From Acanthosoma haemorrhoidale (Eukaryota; Arthropoda; Insecta; Hemiptera; Acanthosomatidae): DNA of 64,000 nt. Below, piece by piece: positions 25,510 to 37,512 of this stretch. Below the pieces are notes generated by a model. The model was not told the DNA's origin. It searched no databases and saw only the letters and a program-made list of their open reading frames with translations. Positions within the stretch are counted from its first letter, which is position 1, and every line of letters begins with the position of its first letter. The stretch covers positions 104,771,139 through 104,835,138 of the forward strand of contig OV884011.1 of NCBI GenBank assembly GCA_930367205.1, in the 5' to 3' direction. The translations under genes were made by a program, and so were the position numbers.

Positions 25510-28500
25510 ACACTTCACGAAAATTTATAGGCCTATGTTTGTATGAATATTTGCAGCAGCTATCGATACATATTCGGATTCATCGAAACCCACTATAAAA
25601 CTGGAAAAATCGTTTTCAGGGGCGTTAGCGTGTATACCTAGCGTGCAGCCAAAATAATTGGAGGCCACCCGAAATCAGGGCAAATCACCATTACAAGATG
25701 CTCTTGAGGACTAAAATTTCTTTGCATCAGGTATGCACTAGATTTTTCGCCAGTGAATGTAAACGAAATAAAGGAAGAAATAATGCTTACTTACAAATGA
25801 TTATAGAAAATTTACTCATAATTTTAGACCAAAAAACACATTTTTTGCTTAATGTAAATTTCAACTAGTTTTCAATTAATTTCAATTAGTTTTCTGATAC
25901 GATGTAACAGTTCCTTGCTAAGGCAACTGAAATCAATAGTCCTATAAAGATAATTAGAGTTGATATGATTTATCTTTCTACTACTATCCTTAATACTCAA
26001 ATTACTATTTTATCTATTAACACATCTGGTAATCATTACGTGATATAGATTTAGGGGTGTTATCTATTACGCAGGATACAGACGATCAGCCAAATAAAAA
26101 ATTAATGCTTTGATTACATCAGAAATGTACATTAAACTTTTAAATTTTCCTTTTTGAATTTGAACGTTAATCCTAAAAAGGATACCAGTCAACGAGGCAG
26201 GGCAATCTGGAGCTGAAAATAAATAAACAGGGAATGTTTATATTCATTTAGTGCCGAAATATGTTCGGGACGTGAAGCAGATACAAACGAAGATTATTCT
26301 GAACATCTGGCAAGGTAGACGGGGAAGAAGAAAAAAAACGTCACTAACCATAGAATGTATTTTAAAACAATACCAGCCCCCTCATTTGCTCATTCGAGAG
26401 AAACAAACATTAAGTTAGTGAAAGCGATTATAGTGTTTGCACTATGTCGTTTTCATTCAAATTTGAGAATTGAAGACAATTGTTTACATTGATTGGAAGA
26501 TTTAAAAACAAAACGGCCTAACAGTGTTGGAATTGAAAAAAAAAAATTAGCATGTTATGTATCCTAGAGTGGCACTGACCACTTGAAGCTGTGTTTGTAT
26601 TGATTGATAATATAAATGACAATCCTGAATGTAAATAAAAATAGGCACAACGCGGATTGAATGTAGTCATGTCATCTAATGTCTCCAAAGAAATTGAGCG
26701 ATAGAACAATTACGATAACAGGAGACACTGTTAGACAACTTTTAAATCAATATCATAGGTGGAACCATGTATATACAATACAAACTATGTCTGCAAGAAA
26801 ACAGAAAGCCTCGATCATAAAATTTAACGAAAATGGCTATAATATACTGAATCATTCTAACATGACTCGAGTGACTGGTGAGGGGACAGCAGTTACGCCA
26901 AATTGAAGCTGAAGTGAAAACCTGATGCCCAAATGAGGCAACTCGAGTTATGCAAAGGAGGAAGGTCACCAGAAGTCAAGACAATATTGGTACAGACAGG
27001 AGTGAAGTCATGGGTACCAGTATGCCAAGGAGTACACCCGGGTCAAGGCTCGACGGTACCATCCCCGCTTAAGATTTGGAACAGCCCGCGCGTTCATGAC
27101 ATCCCATTGGTGCTACGGGTCGGCTAGAAAAAGGTTAGGGTTACGCTGCCAACAAGTGATTAACTGAGTGTCACCGAGCTCATGTTGGTTAATAACCCCA
27201 ATCACCCAAGTGGAGGGTTAAGCATAAGCCACGTCTTTTACTAACCAATTTCAAAGATTAACAGTCACTCTTCTTAGCACAGTTCTGTAATGACAAACAA
27301 ACACCCACGCAATATGGAGTTTATAATATAGACATAATAGCACCGAATTATAACTATCCAATAATTATTAACTGATCAAATCCCAGCATTGTAACTATAT
27401 TTTTCTTTGGCTAATCACTATTAAAACAGTGGAATTGATAACTACTAGTAATTATTAATGTAAAGGCGGTATATTGTCAATATCGTTTTTTTTTTTATGA
27501 ATCTGCCCAAAAGGGCAATAGATAATTGTGATAAAAGATTGCATTCATAGCATATTCTTCATTACTTTAAATATTTGTTACATTGTTGACTTTTAACACA
27601 ACATTTCGAAACTGATTACTTTGTTTCACAACATTTCAAAGACGCTGAAAAATACCTTATTTCCGCCTTTTAACAACATTGCACTAATAACATTTAAAGT
27701 TCAAAAGGGTTCACGTAGAACTTGTTGGAGTAACATGCAAATCTTTCTCGGTTACCATGGATTCTGATCTGAGTGAAATATTAAGTACATTTATCAAAAA
27801 CATACTTGTCCGGAGAGTTGTATTTTTAGCTTTTACCTGTATGTTTTCCTACTGCTTCAATATATCAATGAAGCTATTACCAAATTAAGCGAGCCTAGCG
27901 AATTTTCTTACATCAACGGTCCAATATTTACTTGTTTTTGCAATTAACTACTTACTATCCGTAAGATCGTTGATAATAATTGAGAAGATAAATAAAATAA
28001 CTTATAGAGACGCCTATAGAGCGCTAACAAAGAATGTTACAAAAGAGGAAAGTTCGAGGTTGAGGACTAAGAATAACGCAGTAAAGAGTATCATTTGGGT
28101 CGAGCGTAACTCGAGACAGCTTGGAGGAAACATCGGATCCTAATAACTTACCTAAAGAGGAATCCATTAATGGCTTCCCAGTCCCCATAACATATAGTCT
28201 AATGTATCTAAATATATAAAATGTAGGGAAATAAATGATGAATGTATCTTTTTATCAATACATGCATCTTTCTTTTACCTACTTTACTCTCAGACCCACG
28301 TCTCTACACTCCAGTCGAATAATTAAAATCTTTTATTTAATGGGATTCCATTTAATTATTTACTGATATTAACTACTAGGCTAGATTACTCTATCTAATT
28401 CTGAGCGTACAACATTGGCGTAAAACGATCATATAAGCAAATTGACGAATATATTCAAATTTAATACTTGCTCCGTCTGAATCAATCTCGTTATTTAAAC

Positions 28501-28970
28501 ATGGTTATCAATAGAAGAAATTTCTTTAGTATAAATATAATATACTACAATATACGTTTTTATACTAATGCTTGAGATAGAATGATGAATGATTACATAA
28601 CTTATATACTAACTATTTCAACTTACGCTTACTAATACATCGGTGTCTTCTAAGAGGCTCACGCTAGGCTGAACTCAACCTGCTTCCATAAACTCCAGTC
28701 TTCCGACATCAGCCTCGACTCAGAGACCTCAGTCTTCGGCCCCCTGAAAAAAGGGACTGCGGGGTCTTCCCCAAAAGAAGAGAACGTGAGTTTGCTTTTT
28801 TAAAGGGTAATTTTTCTGCATTTCGTGACCTAATTCCCTTATCTGCGCAGTCCAGATGTTTATAGCCTGTTTGTCAACCCTTCATTATGCTAGCCGCCGA
28901 CTTATCCCCTCCTTCTACCTCTATCCTCGTAGAACCGATTCACATTTCTATATATTTACCACTTTCCATA
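25510..28970. other. Non-coding stretch
   Basis: Mostly AT-rich. A GC-richer patch at 26920-27200 has open frames but no domain. A good donor-like TTTAG/GTAAGT on the minus strand near 28152 lacks a clear exon. Confidence 0.4.
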
Positions 28971-28982
28971 TTACGTTGGTTG

Positions 28983-29173
28983 TCCATAGGTAGAATCTCA
29001 CTACCTTCCCGAACCCACCCGCCTCCTTTAGGCATCCCACACCCCATATCCTTCTCAAAAATGGGACTCCCCTTAGTGAAAGGCACCCATCAATCCAAAA
29101 TAATATTCCTTTTATTTTTCCCACATCCCATTTTTATAAGTTTGAAAGCTATGGAAAAAAAACAAAAAAAAAA
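28983..29173 (+). mobile_element. SINE-like element, copy D
   Basis: Starts TCCATAGGTAGAATCTCACT, carries the same CCACCCGCCTCCTTTAGGC block as copy B, and ends TTTTTATAAGTTTGAAAGC, TATGG and an A-rich tail. The perfect 10-bp duplication ACGTTGGTTG lies at 28973-28982 and 29174-29183. The 5' inverted repeat is AGGTAG/CTACCT at 28988-29006. Compared with copy B it lacks a short internal stretch around the GGGACTCCCC block. Confidence 0.85.
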
Positions 29174-29653
29174 ACGTTGGTTGGTAACGTATATGAGCTG
29201 TTATGTCTCTTAAGTAAGTCAAGTTAACAGATTCATGATTTGAACGTTTTCAGTTCAAATCGTTAAAAATGTACAGCGAATTTTATTTCATGCGAACCAT
29301 TAACATTACATATTGAATCAAAGGGGCTGTTTCGTTGACCTTGAGTTTGGATCATACAGTCAAGTGTCGAAAAGTAATAGGGAAGCGTTAAATGGAACTA
29401 TAAAAAGCACAGACGTGTGTGTGGGCGGCGACCATTTGGAATCCCAATTAAAGAGTTTCAAGGATGTTTTTTTAATTTGGGACCACAAATAAATAGTTTT
29501 TGTATAATTTAAAAAAATAAAAAAAATTTACAAACTGCTTATTGACCACCCTGTCGCTTTACTGAGAATTTGGTTAGTTTATTTTGAATTAAAAGAATTG
29601 ACGTGTTTTAATTAAATTTGTACAAATATTTTTTAAAGGAGAACAATTATTTG

Positions 29654-29665
29654 AAAATGAGTGCT
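29654..29665 (+). repeat. Target-site duplication, left
   Basis: AAAATGAGTGCT, repeated exactly at 30253-30264 on the far side of the Jockey fragment. Confidence 0.7.
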
Positions 29666-30252
29666 CGTATACAGTGACGCGGCTGACGGAAGAGCGTGGG
29701 GGGGGGAGAACAATAGTAAATGCCCCTTATTACGTCAGCAACAATCTTAACATACCTTACATTCTCGAACCTATCCTTTCCAAGTTCTTAAAATTCTATA
29801 GTAACCTATCCAAAGACCCTAATCCCCTAGCACAGTCATTGCACTTTACACACAAATCCCTGTAATCCTCCTAGAAGACTAAAACGGCAGTGACTGCCCT
29901 CGTGACCTGCTATAAATGCGTAACACTGCGTGTCAGTTTCTCCAATCATGTCATGAGCGTATGCGGCTCTAGCGCTCTTCGTCAGCCTCCACTGGCTCGT
30001 AACCGGTGACGGAGGAGTGTGAGGGACTTCACAAGACTCTCCGCTTCCTCTTTCGCATGCGAGGGAGGTGACAACCATGTGGATTTGGGAGGTCTCTGGG
30101 TTGTTTGTAAATACTGCATGAATGAGCGAGTCTATGAAAATTGTGAATATGGTATGAGTGAAAACATTTATCACAATTACTTATTGTCCAATGAGGCAGA
30201 TTGTAATTTTATCATAATGAAGTTGTTTTTTATAAGTAATATATATATACTA
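29666..30252 (+). mobile_element. Jockey-clade LINE, severely 5'-truncated insertion
   Basis: From about 29707 it encodes RTIVNAPYYVSNNLNIPYIL, EPILSKFLKFYSNLSK, then DPNPLAQSLHFTHKSL and a stop. Next comes the same 3' UTR as in 14370-14733, ending near AAGTTGTT. Exact 12-bp repeats AAAATGAGTGCT flank it. Between the left repeat and the coding homology lie about 40 bases that are not the expected upstream sequence; of these, 29679-29703 resembles the element's own 3' UTR (compare 14500-14523). The intact reading frame of the short coding piece and the perfect duplication suggest a fairly recent, dead-on-arrival insertion. Confidence 0.85.
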
Positions 30253-30264
30253 AAAATGAGTGCT

Positions 30265-31530
30265 GATCAATTGCAAAAAACTGATGACTTCCTATGTTTT
30301 TTAAATAAATGGCAATTGTAGAAAATATTTTGAGGACGAACAAATACGTAGTACTACACATAGAGGTAATTGCGCGCGCCAACCAATACACCGTTTGTGC
30401 TAACAATTGTTCCAAAACCCATCGATCGGAAACCCGTGGCAGGTACAATGTTTGCTTTCGTCATGTTCCCTCCGTAGTTATAGTTCGTAAGTCAACAGTG
30501 TATCAGTTTGGTTTGTGTAGAAATTCTTGATTCACGCTACAGGGAAGTTATACGGGGTTGTATAAACCTGTGAAGTTTTCGAATAATGTTACCTCTAATG
30601 GTTAACAAATAGCATTGGAACAAAGGAATATTAACACTATCTAATCCTAACGTAACATTTAACAAGAAATACAGTTTTGCAAAATACTAATTAAAATAGA
30701 GGATGTTTCAGTAATCGTCTCAATTTTTTTGCTCAAGTCGTTTTCAACGTAGCCAGAACAGATGGGGTTTCGCCACGCAGCTTCTTCTATTTAGTGCTAT
30801 ACAAAAGTACAACGAAAAAGTAAAATTTTCAGTTCTTTTCTTTTCGAAACTGATGCCAAAAAAATTATAAAGGAATAGTTTAGTCAAGAAGGTGATTTTA
30901 GAAGGAGACATTGTACTTTTTTGTTTATACAAAAGATACCATTGGTTGGCCTATGCGCTATATTCGCGATTAATTTCGACTTGTAGGTACGGTATTTGCA
31001 CTGACGTGGTGGGTATTGTCTGTTTAGAAACGTGATAGGGTGAGTTTGTCATGTCTCCAAGAATTTCAGACAGTACTTTCTGTACCGCTGTTGGTTTCTG
31101 TTATGCATTCCTTTATTTATAAGTGGGATTTAGAGGTTGATCCCCTAAGTTTAACCCTGTTCACTGCAACTGTTTTTATGATCTCGATGCGGTAATCCAA
31201 TAAGTGTTCGTAAATTGATTTCATTACTTTTTGTTCTTATGTATGTCATCAAGGTTTAGCGGCTTCCCGAGTACAATGAAGGATTGGCACAGATTTGGAG
31301 AGTTGTTCTAAATTGAGGTACTTGTCTTGTCGTAATGAACAATTCGACTGGTGAGTATGTTGTGTTATTAGCTAAAATTCGCTAATGGTTCAGGATATGG
31401 AAAATAAAATTTAACTTAACATAACTTTAATTTCTCGGAAGTAAAAGTTCGAAAAATATATATATATTTTTAAATAAAGTCAACAATTATTTGCGTCCGT
31501 AGTATTTACTATATAAAAATAAATAAATAT
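30265..31530. other. Non-coding stretch
   Basis: Open frames of 60-75 codons occur on both strands at 30230-30530 without domains. ATG AAC AAT TCG ACT G followed by GTGAGTATG near 31336-31358 resembles a short first exon but cannot be supported further. Confidence 0.35.
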
Positions 31531-31532
31531 AG

Positions 31533-31618
31533 GCATATATATTAAAGGGCGATAACTTCTGTTGGAGACTAAATACCCAACAAAGTTTGCTCGTTAATGT
31601 GCCTGGAGAAGTTTGGAG
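31533..31618 (+). CDS. Candidate internal exon, unknown protein
   Basis: Follows an acceptor (AAATAAATATAG) and ends at a strong donor (TTGGAG/GTAAGCC). The first frame is open across all 86 bases (28 codons plus two bases), while the alternatives contain stops. The peptide includes KGDNFCWRLNTQQSLLVNVP. It is not recognised. The region just downstream (31620-31930) is GC-richer and might hold more exons, including an unassigned minus-strand frame. Confidence 0.35.
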
Positions 31619-31929
31619 GTAAGCCCTGACGGCAAACGTCCGAGGGCCTATTACCTGCCAGTGATGACGGCAACCTTCTATAGCTCTTCTCTAATTAACA
31701 CTACTTATAATTATCGATTCTCTGTTTCTGTCCCCCCATCCCTTCCCTGTACATTACCTGTCTAGGGTCTGAAACTACAGGGGGATACTGATCCGGCCCC
31801 TCTGCGGTCTGGGGTAGAAAGCTGGACTGCAGGATCCCTGCAATATGTTCAGCGTTCCCAGTCCCCCCAAGTTCTGTTCTATGTTGGCGGCAGGATCGGA
31901 GAGAGACTAATAGTGCGAAAACCACAGAG

Positions 31930-34920
31930 AAATTATATGTACTAATACAGTAACTGGAAAATCCTTATTACCTGTTGACAGGACAGCTGCAGAAACTGCG
32001 AAACAATTATTAAGATGCGAATTCTACCATTACAATTAATACAGACATTCACAAACACAAAAAAAAAAAAATGCTAGCACTTTAAAATCTATCGAATATT
32101 ATTTCACTGCAAGATAATAACTTTAGAACAGTTCTAACTGATATTTTAGACAAATATAAATACATACAATCATATGTCTGTTTAGCTGTGAATTTACATT
32201 TAAGCGCATTATTCGTTTGGTTATCGGCTAAGGTCGAACGTATCCATTATACCATATTGTGTTAGGGCACGTACGCAGTTTAACGACTAAATTCCCAAAA
32301 TATGTTTGAAAAACATTGAAAGAGACTAGTTTTGTGATATAGATAAATTTTATATTATTATCGGTAATTCAGACGAAGTTATATTCCATCGATGTGAGTT
32401 AATGAGAGCCCTCTTTTGAAGTTGAACGAACGGCTTCAAAAACTTTTTGCAATTAAGGTTACAATGAGGACGTCGAGATGCTTGAATTGTCACTCTAGAC
32501 AATATTCAGGAAAAATTCTAGGACAATGAGCAAGTAATTAGTGACCTTTTACCGTTTTGCATCTAATTTTACTTAAACCATCTTTGTTGCATCAAGTAAA
32601 ATTTTCAGGAAAATATTAATCCTCTAAAATAAGAAAACGTGAACATAACTTCTATAACAGTGACTCTTTGAAATCCATTCAAGTCCCAACGCTTAATACC
32701 TATTATTAATGAGGGCTTAAAGATCTTTGGTTCGATACCCTGCTAAGTCTGATAGGAACACACTTATTTTTAATAACTAAGTAATTAAGGAAGTCATTAA
32801 TAATAATTACTTTTTGGGGTTGTTTTTATTTTCAGCAACATCTCCACAGATGGGAACTACCACGGAAAAAGTCATGTCTTAAAAAAAAAAGAAAAACCTA
32901 CAACAAACGACATGAAGGAATTATTCTTCCAATAAATACTTTTCCAAGAAACTCCATATTCTTCTTGCTGGGGCCTTTTAGCCACAACAAACAATCGACG
33001 AAGAAGACCAAAGGAAGCTAATGCCAGAATGGATGAAAGATTCAGAGACGCTGGGGGCCCTCAATACTACACGACAATAGGCTAAGCTACACCGGCCAGT
33101 AGCATTAGCCATTCCGTCCTCGTAGCCGGGCTTAGAACCCTCTTCCTCTCTCAGGGTCTCAGGCTGCTTTAGTAAAGCTACATCTGGTAGTGAGGCTTTC
33201 CACGTCTTCCAATGAGATATTCATGTCTTTAAAACGAACCCAAGCCCCTTCCTACACAAAAGTCCTTGTACAGATACGCTAGAGCTACCAGACGAATCTA
33301 TGAAAAAGATTTAATTTCGTTCATAATTTTGGCAAGAAGTTCGAATTGGACTCATAAGAAGATTTCAGAACATTCCTATAAGATTAAACTATGCTTAATT
33401 TATAGGAATACTTTATATTATACTGCTATATAAAGCGCTGAATTTACACTTGGCGCCTAGAGCATAAACAAACTGGTATTATTGGCACACAATTAAACAG
33501 CTGATCTTTATCGCTTGTTTATATATGTTTACATTAGGACTGTATACTACTTCAAACTGTGTGTGGTATGTTTGTTTCGACAACCAAATAACCACACTTG
33601 GAGCTCAATATAAACAGTATCCTAATTAATTAGCAGCCACAAAATACAGGATGAACAGAGCTGTATAACTGATAATATTCGAATAGTCTTTACAGACACG
33701 AACATAGCGTATTATACAAGTGTTCTGATTTTAACAATACTTCGTATCAGAACCTAAACTTGGAGTGAATTGCCTTATTAACTATGACGAAGGAGAGGGA
33801 AACCTGAAGAATTATTACAGAAGGTTTCATATTTACATCAATAAATGTTCAGTTTGTTGGGGTTAGCGAGGCAATGACATACGATTCAAGCTGAGTTTTT
33901 TGAATATGAAGACGGTGGTGCTTAATGCGTGAGTGGTTTAGGATTACGTAGGTTTTTTATTACCCTGTGAACGGTAGGATAACTCGGGCTCTTGAAATTG
34001 CCGTTCGGCTTTTTTTTTAAATTTATATTAATATCAAGTTACAACCCACGACTTAAAATCTATTACATCTCGATAAGATAAACTTTCTCATAGGGCATGG
34101 CTGAGAAAAATCGACATTTAGTGATGCTGGGAATTAATTGTGAATATGTATGAATGAATTCCTACATCAATTAATAATCCTTTGCAATCAAAATCTAATT
34201 TTTCAAATAATGATTTTTTTTCCTTAGAGATAACTTGAAGATAAGGAACATAAACTTTATATTGTTATTTTTACGTATTGTTGATCTCTCAAAGAGAGGA
34301 GTGATGGGATGAACTCCCTATTGTATGACTTTTGTCCATTGCCCTATGGCATCTATACTTTTCGAAATTCATGATATAACCACTTTCTCCTGTTTTTTTT
34401 CTCTTTTTATATAGATTTAAAACCATACGCCTCTACCAAAAGTATCAATGAGAAAATACCACGCATTAGTCAAATAAAACAATCCATTTTGGATTCTATC
34501 CTCTTTCTTATAAGACATGCCGAAGAATTAAACAATGGGCGATGCTTTCCCCCACCTCTTCTGAATAAATAGCCTAGAATAGAAAGCAAAATTGAAGAGA
34601 ATGAAATATCCTAACAGTAATGTAACATAAGAAATCACATTTAGGACTTCTGTTCCGCAACGCTATCTAACTCTAGTTTCCACTTCATGTACATGTCTCA
34701 TTGTATAGGTGTACAAAAAGTGAAGGTTGATTATTTATGTTCTCATATTTGGATTACAATAAAATGACCAATGGAGGTCGACACGGAGTCCCTGCCCTCC
34801 GGAGTAACGCCTTAGTCAGAAAGTGTATTACTATTGTGGACTGTAATTGTAGATAACTCCAATCTCTTTCCCCAAGGTGAACGACATAAAGGGGATGGTT
34901 AAACCTCACCGATTACTACT
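31930..34920. other. Mostly non-coding stretch
   Basis: AT-rich. GGTTCGATACC at about 32730 resembles a tRNA box B but has no box A before it. A GC-richer part at 33040-33300 has no sustained frame. Confidence 0.4.
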
Positions 34921-34928
34921 GCAGCTAG

Positions 34929-35159
34929 TTTCCTGAAGCTACGCTGGCGGAGATATTTGATAATGAGAAGAGGCACCTGTTGGAAGTCACTTGTTGCCAC
35001 AAAGGGCGACCATCATCGACCACTACCTACTCTGTCAATCATGAGATCGGACCTGTTGAAGCCCCAACGACCACCATCGCACGGCAGCCGCCTGATCATT
35101 TGTCTAAAGCGTGCCAGGTGGACGCGATGAAAATCATTCGCGGTTCTTGTAGCGGAATG
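34929..35159 (+). CDS. Candidate phase-0 internal exon, unknown protein
   Basis: A block of exactly 231 bases (77 codons) is open from an acceptor (TACTGCAGCTAG, with the stop TAG lying in the intron) to a donor (GGAATG/GTAATT). It is much richer in G, C and CpG than its flanks and uses mixed third positions. The peptide begins FPEATLAEIFDNEKRHLLEV, contains CCHKGRPSS, and ends KIIRGSCSGM. There is no signal peptide, membrane segment or recognised motif. A transposon origin is possible. Confidence 0.4.
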
Positions 35160-35866
35160 GTAATTAATTAATGACAAGGGTAAACTTCAAGGAACATGAG
35201 ATCAAAGGAATAGTGGCTTTGAGACTCATCAATAAAATTCTTGTTTAATTTCTAGTCAATATGGATGAAAAACAATTTAGCAGTTGCTATCGGTGAGAAG
35301 AAATAAATGTCATTCGACATGAAAAATCGTTTAGCAAAGGTTTCAAAAAATAGAATAATTTATTGTTTAAAGCCATTACTGATCAAAAACTAAGTAACCC
35401 TGGTAGTAGCTAACCATTAACTTAGCTAAAATAGTCAATAGTAGTTGGTCAAGAGGGTTGTTATAATCCGGTGAGTATTGCTTGAAATTGTTTGAAACAT
35501 TGGTGAAATTTTCAGAAAGTTTAACTCATGAGCGGTATAGAAAATGTTTACCCTCTCTTATTACGTTCATTCCAAAAAGCGATGAAAAGTATCGGCGGGC
35601 CGAGATTCCGGAGAAAAATAATCAGAGATGTTTTAAGTAAAAGAAGATGTGGTAGGAATCCAAATAAAAAAAAATCTAGATTATTCTACCTACGTACGAG
35701 TAGTGTTTTTTTTCATTCGAGAAAGTTTTACTGAAACCGAGTTATATTTCTTTCCACAACCGTCTAGAAAGTTCTATTTATTTCTAAAATTCTTTTATTT
35801 CTTTAAGGTGATCTATTAGTAACTTCCGTTTAAATGTTATCGGGGCTGTCACCAATCAGCTTAGCT

Positions 35867-35966
35867 AAACTATGGATTTGAATAGGTAAATATCGGTCAT
35901 TTTGAATTTCACACACAGTGACACAATTCATCTCCAGGACCTCAAAAACTATGGATTTGAATAGGT
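35867..35966 (+). repeat. Pair of 21-bp direct repeats
   Basis: The same 21 bases (AACTATGGATTTGAATAGG plus one flanking base on each side) occur at 35867-35887 and 35946-35966, 79 bp apart, with unrelated sequence between. A local duplication is the likely cause. Confidence 0.8.
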
Positions 35967-36149
35967 CGTTTTAGATTATTTTTACTACCACCTCTAATAA
36001 TGAGTCCTAGGACAGGTGTCTTACCCCACAGATTTTTTTTTTATAGTCATAAGTGTACAAAGTTTAGTGTTAATTTTTGCGGGCATCTCACAGAGTTCCT
36101 TAATGCAGGCATATACTTTCATAAAAAAATTACTTTTCCTTATATAGTA

Positions 36150-36265
36150 ATTAACTGTTTAATGATATTTGAGTTTGTTCCTCCGATCACTTTCATTTTT
36201 AACATCATCGGGGCATTAAATAACATGCAAAAATATCATGCCTCTAAAAAATTTCTGGTTGAGTT
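36150..36265 (+). repeat. Dispersed repeat family X, copy 2 (diverged)
   Basis: Shares TTTCATTTTTAACATCAT, AAATAACATGC, CATGCCT followed by TAAAAAAT, and GTTGA with 61988-62130. Divergence is high, and homology rests on the order of blocks. Confidence 0.35.
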
Positions 36266-37348
36266 AAAGTTGGGAACACGATTTTCATTACAGCAGTAAT
36301 TACTTTGTGTAAGTACAGTTTAAAGAAAAAAAAAATTTATTGATCAGTGCGACGACATATCTAATTTGATACCCTACGCAATATGATAGTAACGTTTCTT
36401 TTTTACCAAATAGTTAAGTGGATTAACTAATTATTACTAGAAAGAGCTTTATTGATTTGGATACAAGAATTGTATTAACTAATATATATATAACTTCTTT
36501 ATTGTGCTAAAATTACTATCTAATAAGTAATTGAGATAAACGCTCTCATTCACACCATATTCACAATTCATCATTCACTCACTCATATTAACTAATAACC
36601 CATGATTATGGTTTATGGATTTGAAAATATTTTTCGTGCCATCCGGAAGTCAATATAAAATTTTATGTTTATAATTTAATCAAAGGACTCACATAGGGTT
36701 TCTAATTTTAAAGAAAATATAAAAAAAAAACCTTAAAATTGACAAATTTTATTAGTTGAACAGTCAGGGGTTAGGGCTGAAAAACAAATCTATACTTAAA
36801 ATTATTTTTCAGGCTAAAACTCATTAGGAGGTTTCACAATTCGCAAAATTACATCAAATAATAGAAAGAGAATATCTAAAAAATAATGAGTTATTTATTT
36901 TTTTCCCCCGTCCGAATGATGTAAATGACTAGGCGGAAGGCTGTATATAGAAAAAGAATTCCAAGAGCAGAGGGAATCGTTCCTTACACCGTCGCTTTTT
37001 CTTATTTAAATATTTACAGTCCAGTTTTAAAATAGCTATTTGGGTTTTTTCCAAACTTACTGTGTTAAACCGAACCTCTAAAACTAGGGCGTTTATTATG
37101 TTACAAACGAGGTTTTTTTTTATTATTTAGAAGCCTTAGACCGAAATACATACGAAAGTCGTAAATAAATTATAAACACACAACAGTAACTAAAAAATCT
37201 GAGCGGAATTACCATGGGCCACAATAACAATCGTACATAAGTATGACAAACTGTATGCCAACTTAACCTAATTCGTCATTTTCTGACGAAAACTTCGGTA
37301 TCCTTTACCTGTCTTTGAATAGTTCATCGTAAAAAAATAAATAAATAA

Positions 37349-37512
37349 AGATGGGTCTAACCAATAATGCCTACACTATTATTAAACGAAATTCAATATC
37401 GAATTTGAGTAAGCCTAACGGAGGAATCTGGCAGCAAGGGACGACCAGCGTTGCCACTTACAGCTTCGATTGTTGGGGACTATGTGCGGCAACATGTCGA
37501 AAATGGCCACCC
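37349..37512 (+). repeat. Inverted dispersed repeat, left copy
   Basis: About 85% similar by eye to the reverse complement of 42015-42210. Shared blocks are ATGCCTACACTATT, GCCTAACGGAG, CAAGGGACGACCAGCGTTGC, CACTTACAGC, GTTGGGGACTA and AAAATGGCCACCC. The left copy lacks a 27-base insert present in the right one. Both read towards each other. Confidence 0.8.

Noticed and set aside
28887..29213. 108-codon plus-strand frame
   Set aside because: It reads through SINE-like copy D and is not a gene.
29836..30174. 112-codon minus-strand frame
   Set aside because: It is the complement of the Jockey 3' UTR; the same false frame appears at 14357-14673.
32700..32790. GGTTCGATACC as a tRNA or SINE promoter
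   Set aside because: A box-B-like sequence alone, with no box A at the right distance and no tRNA stems.
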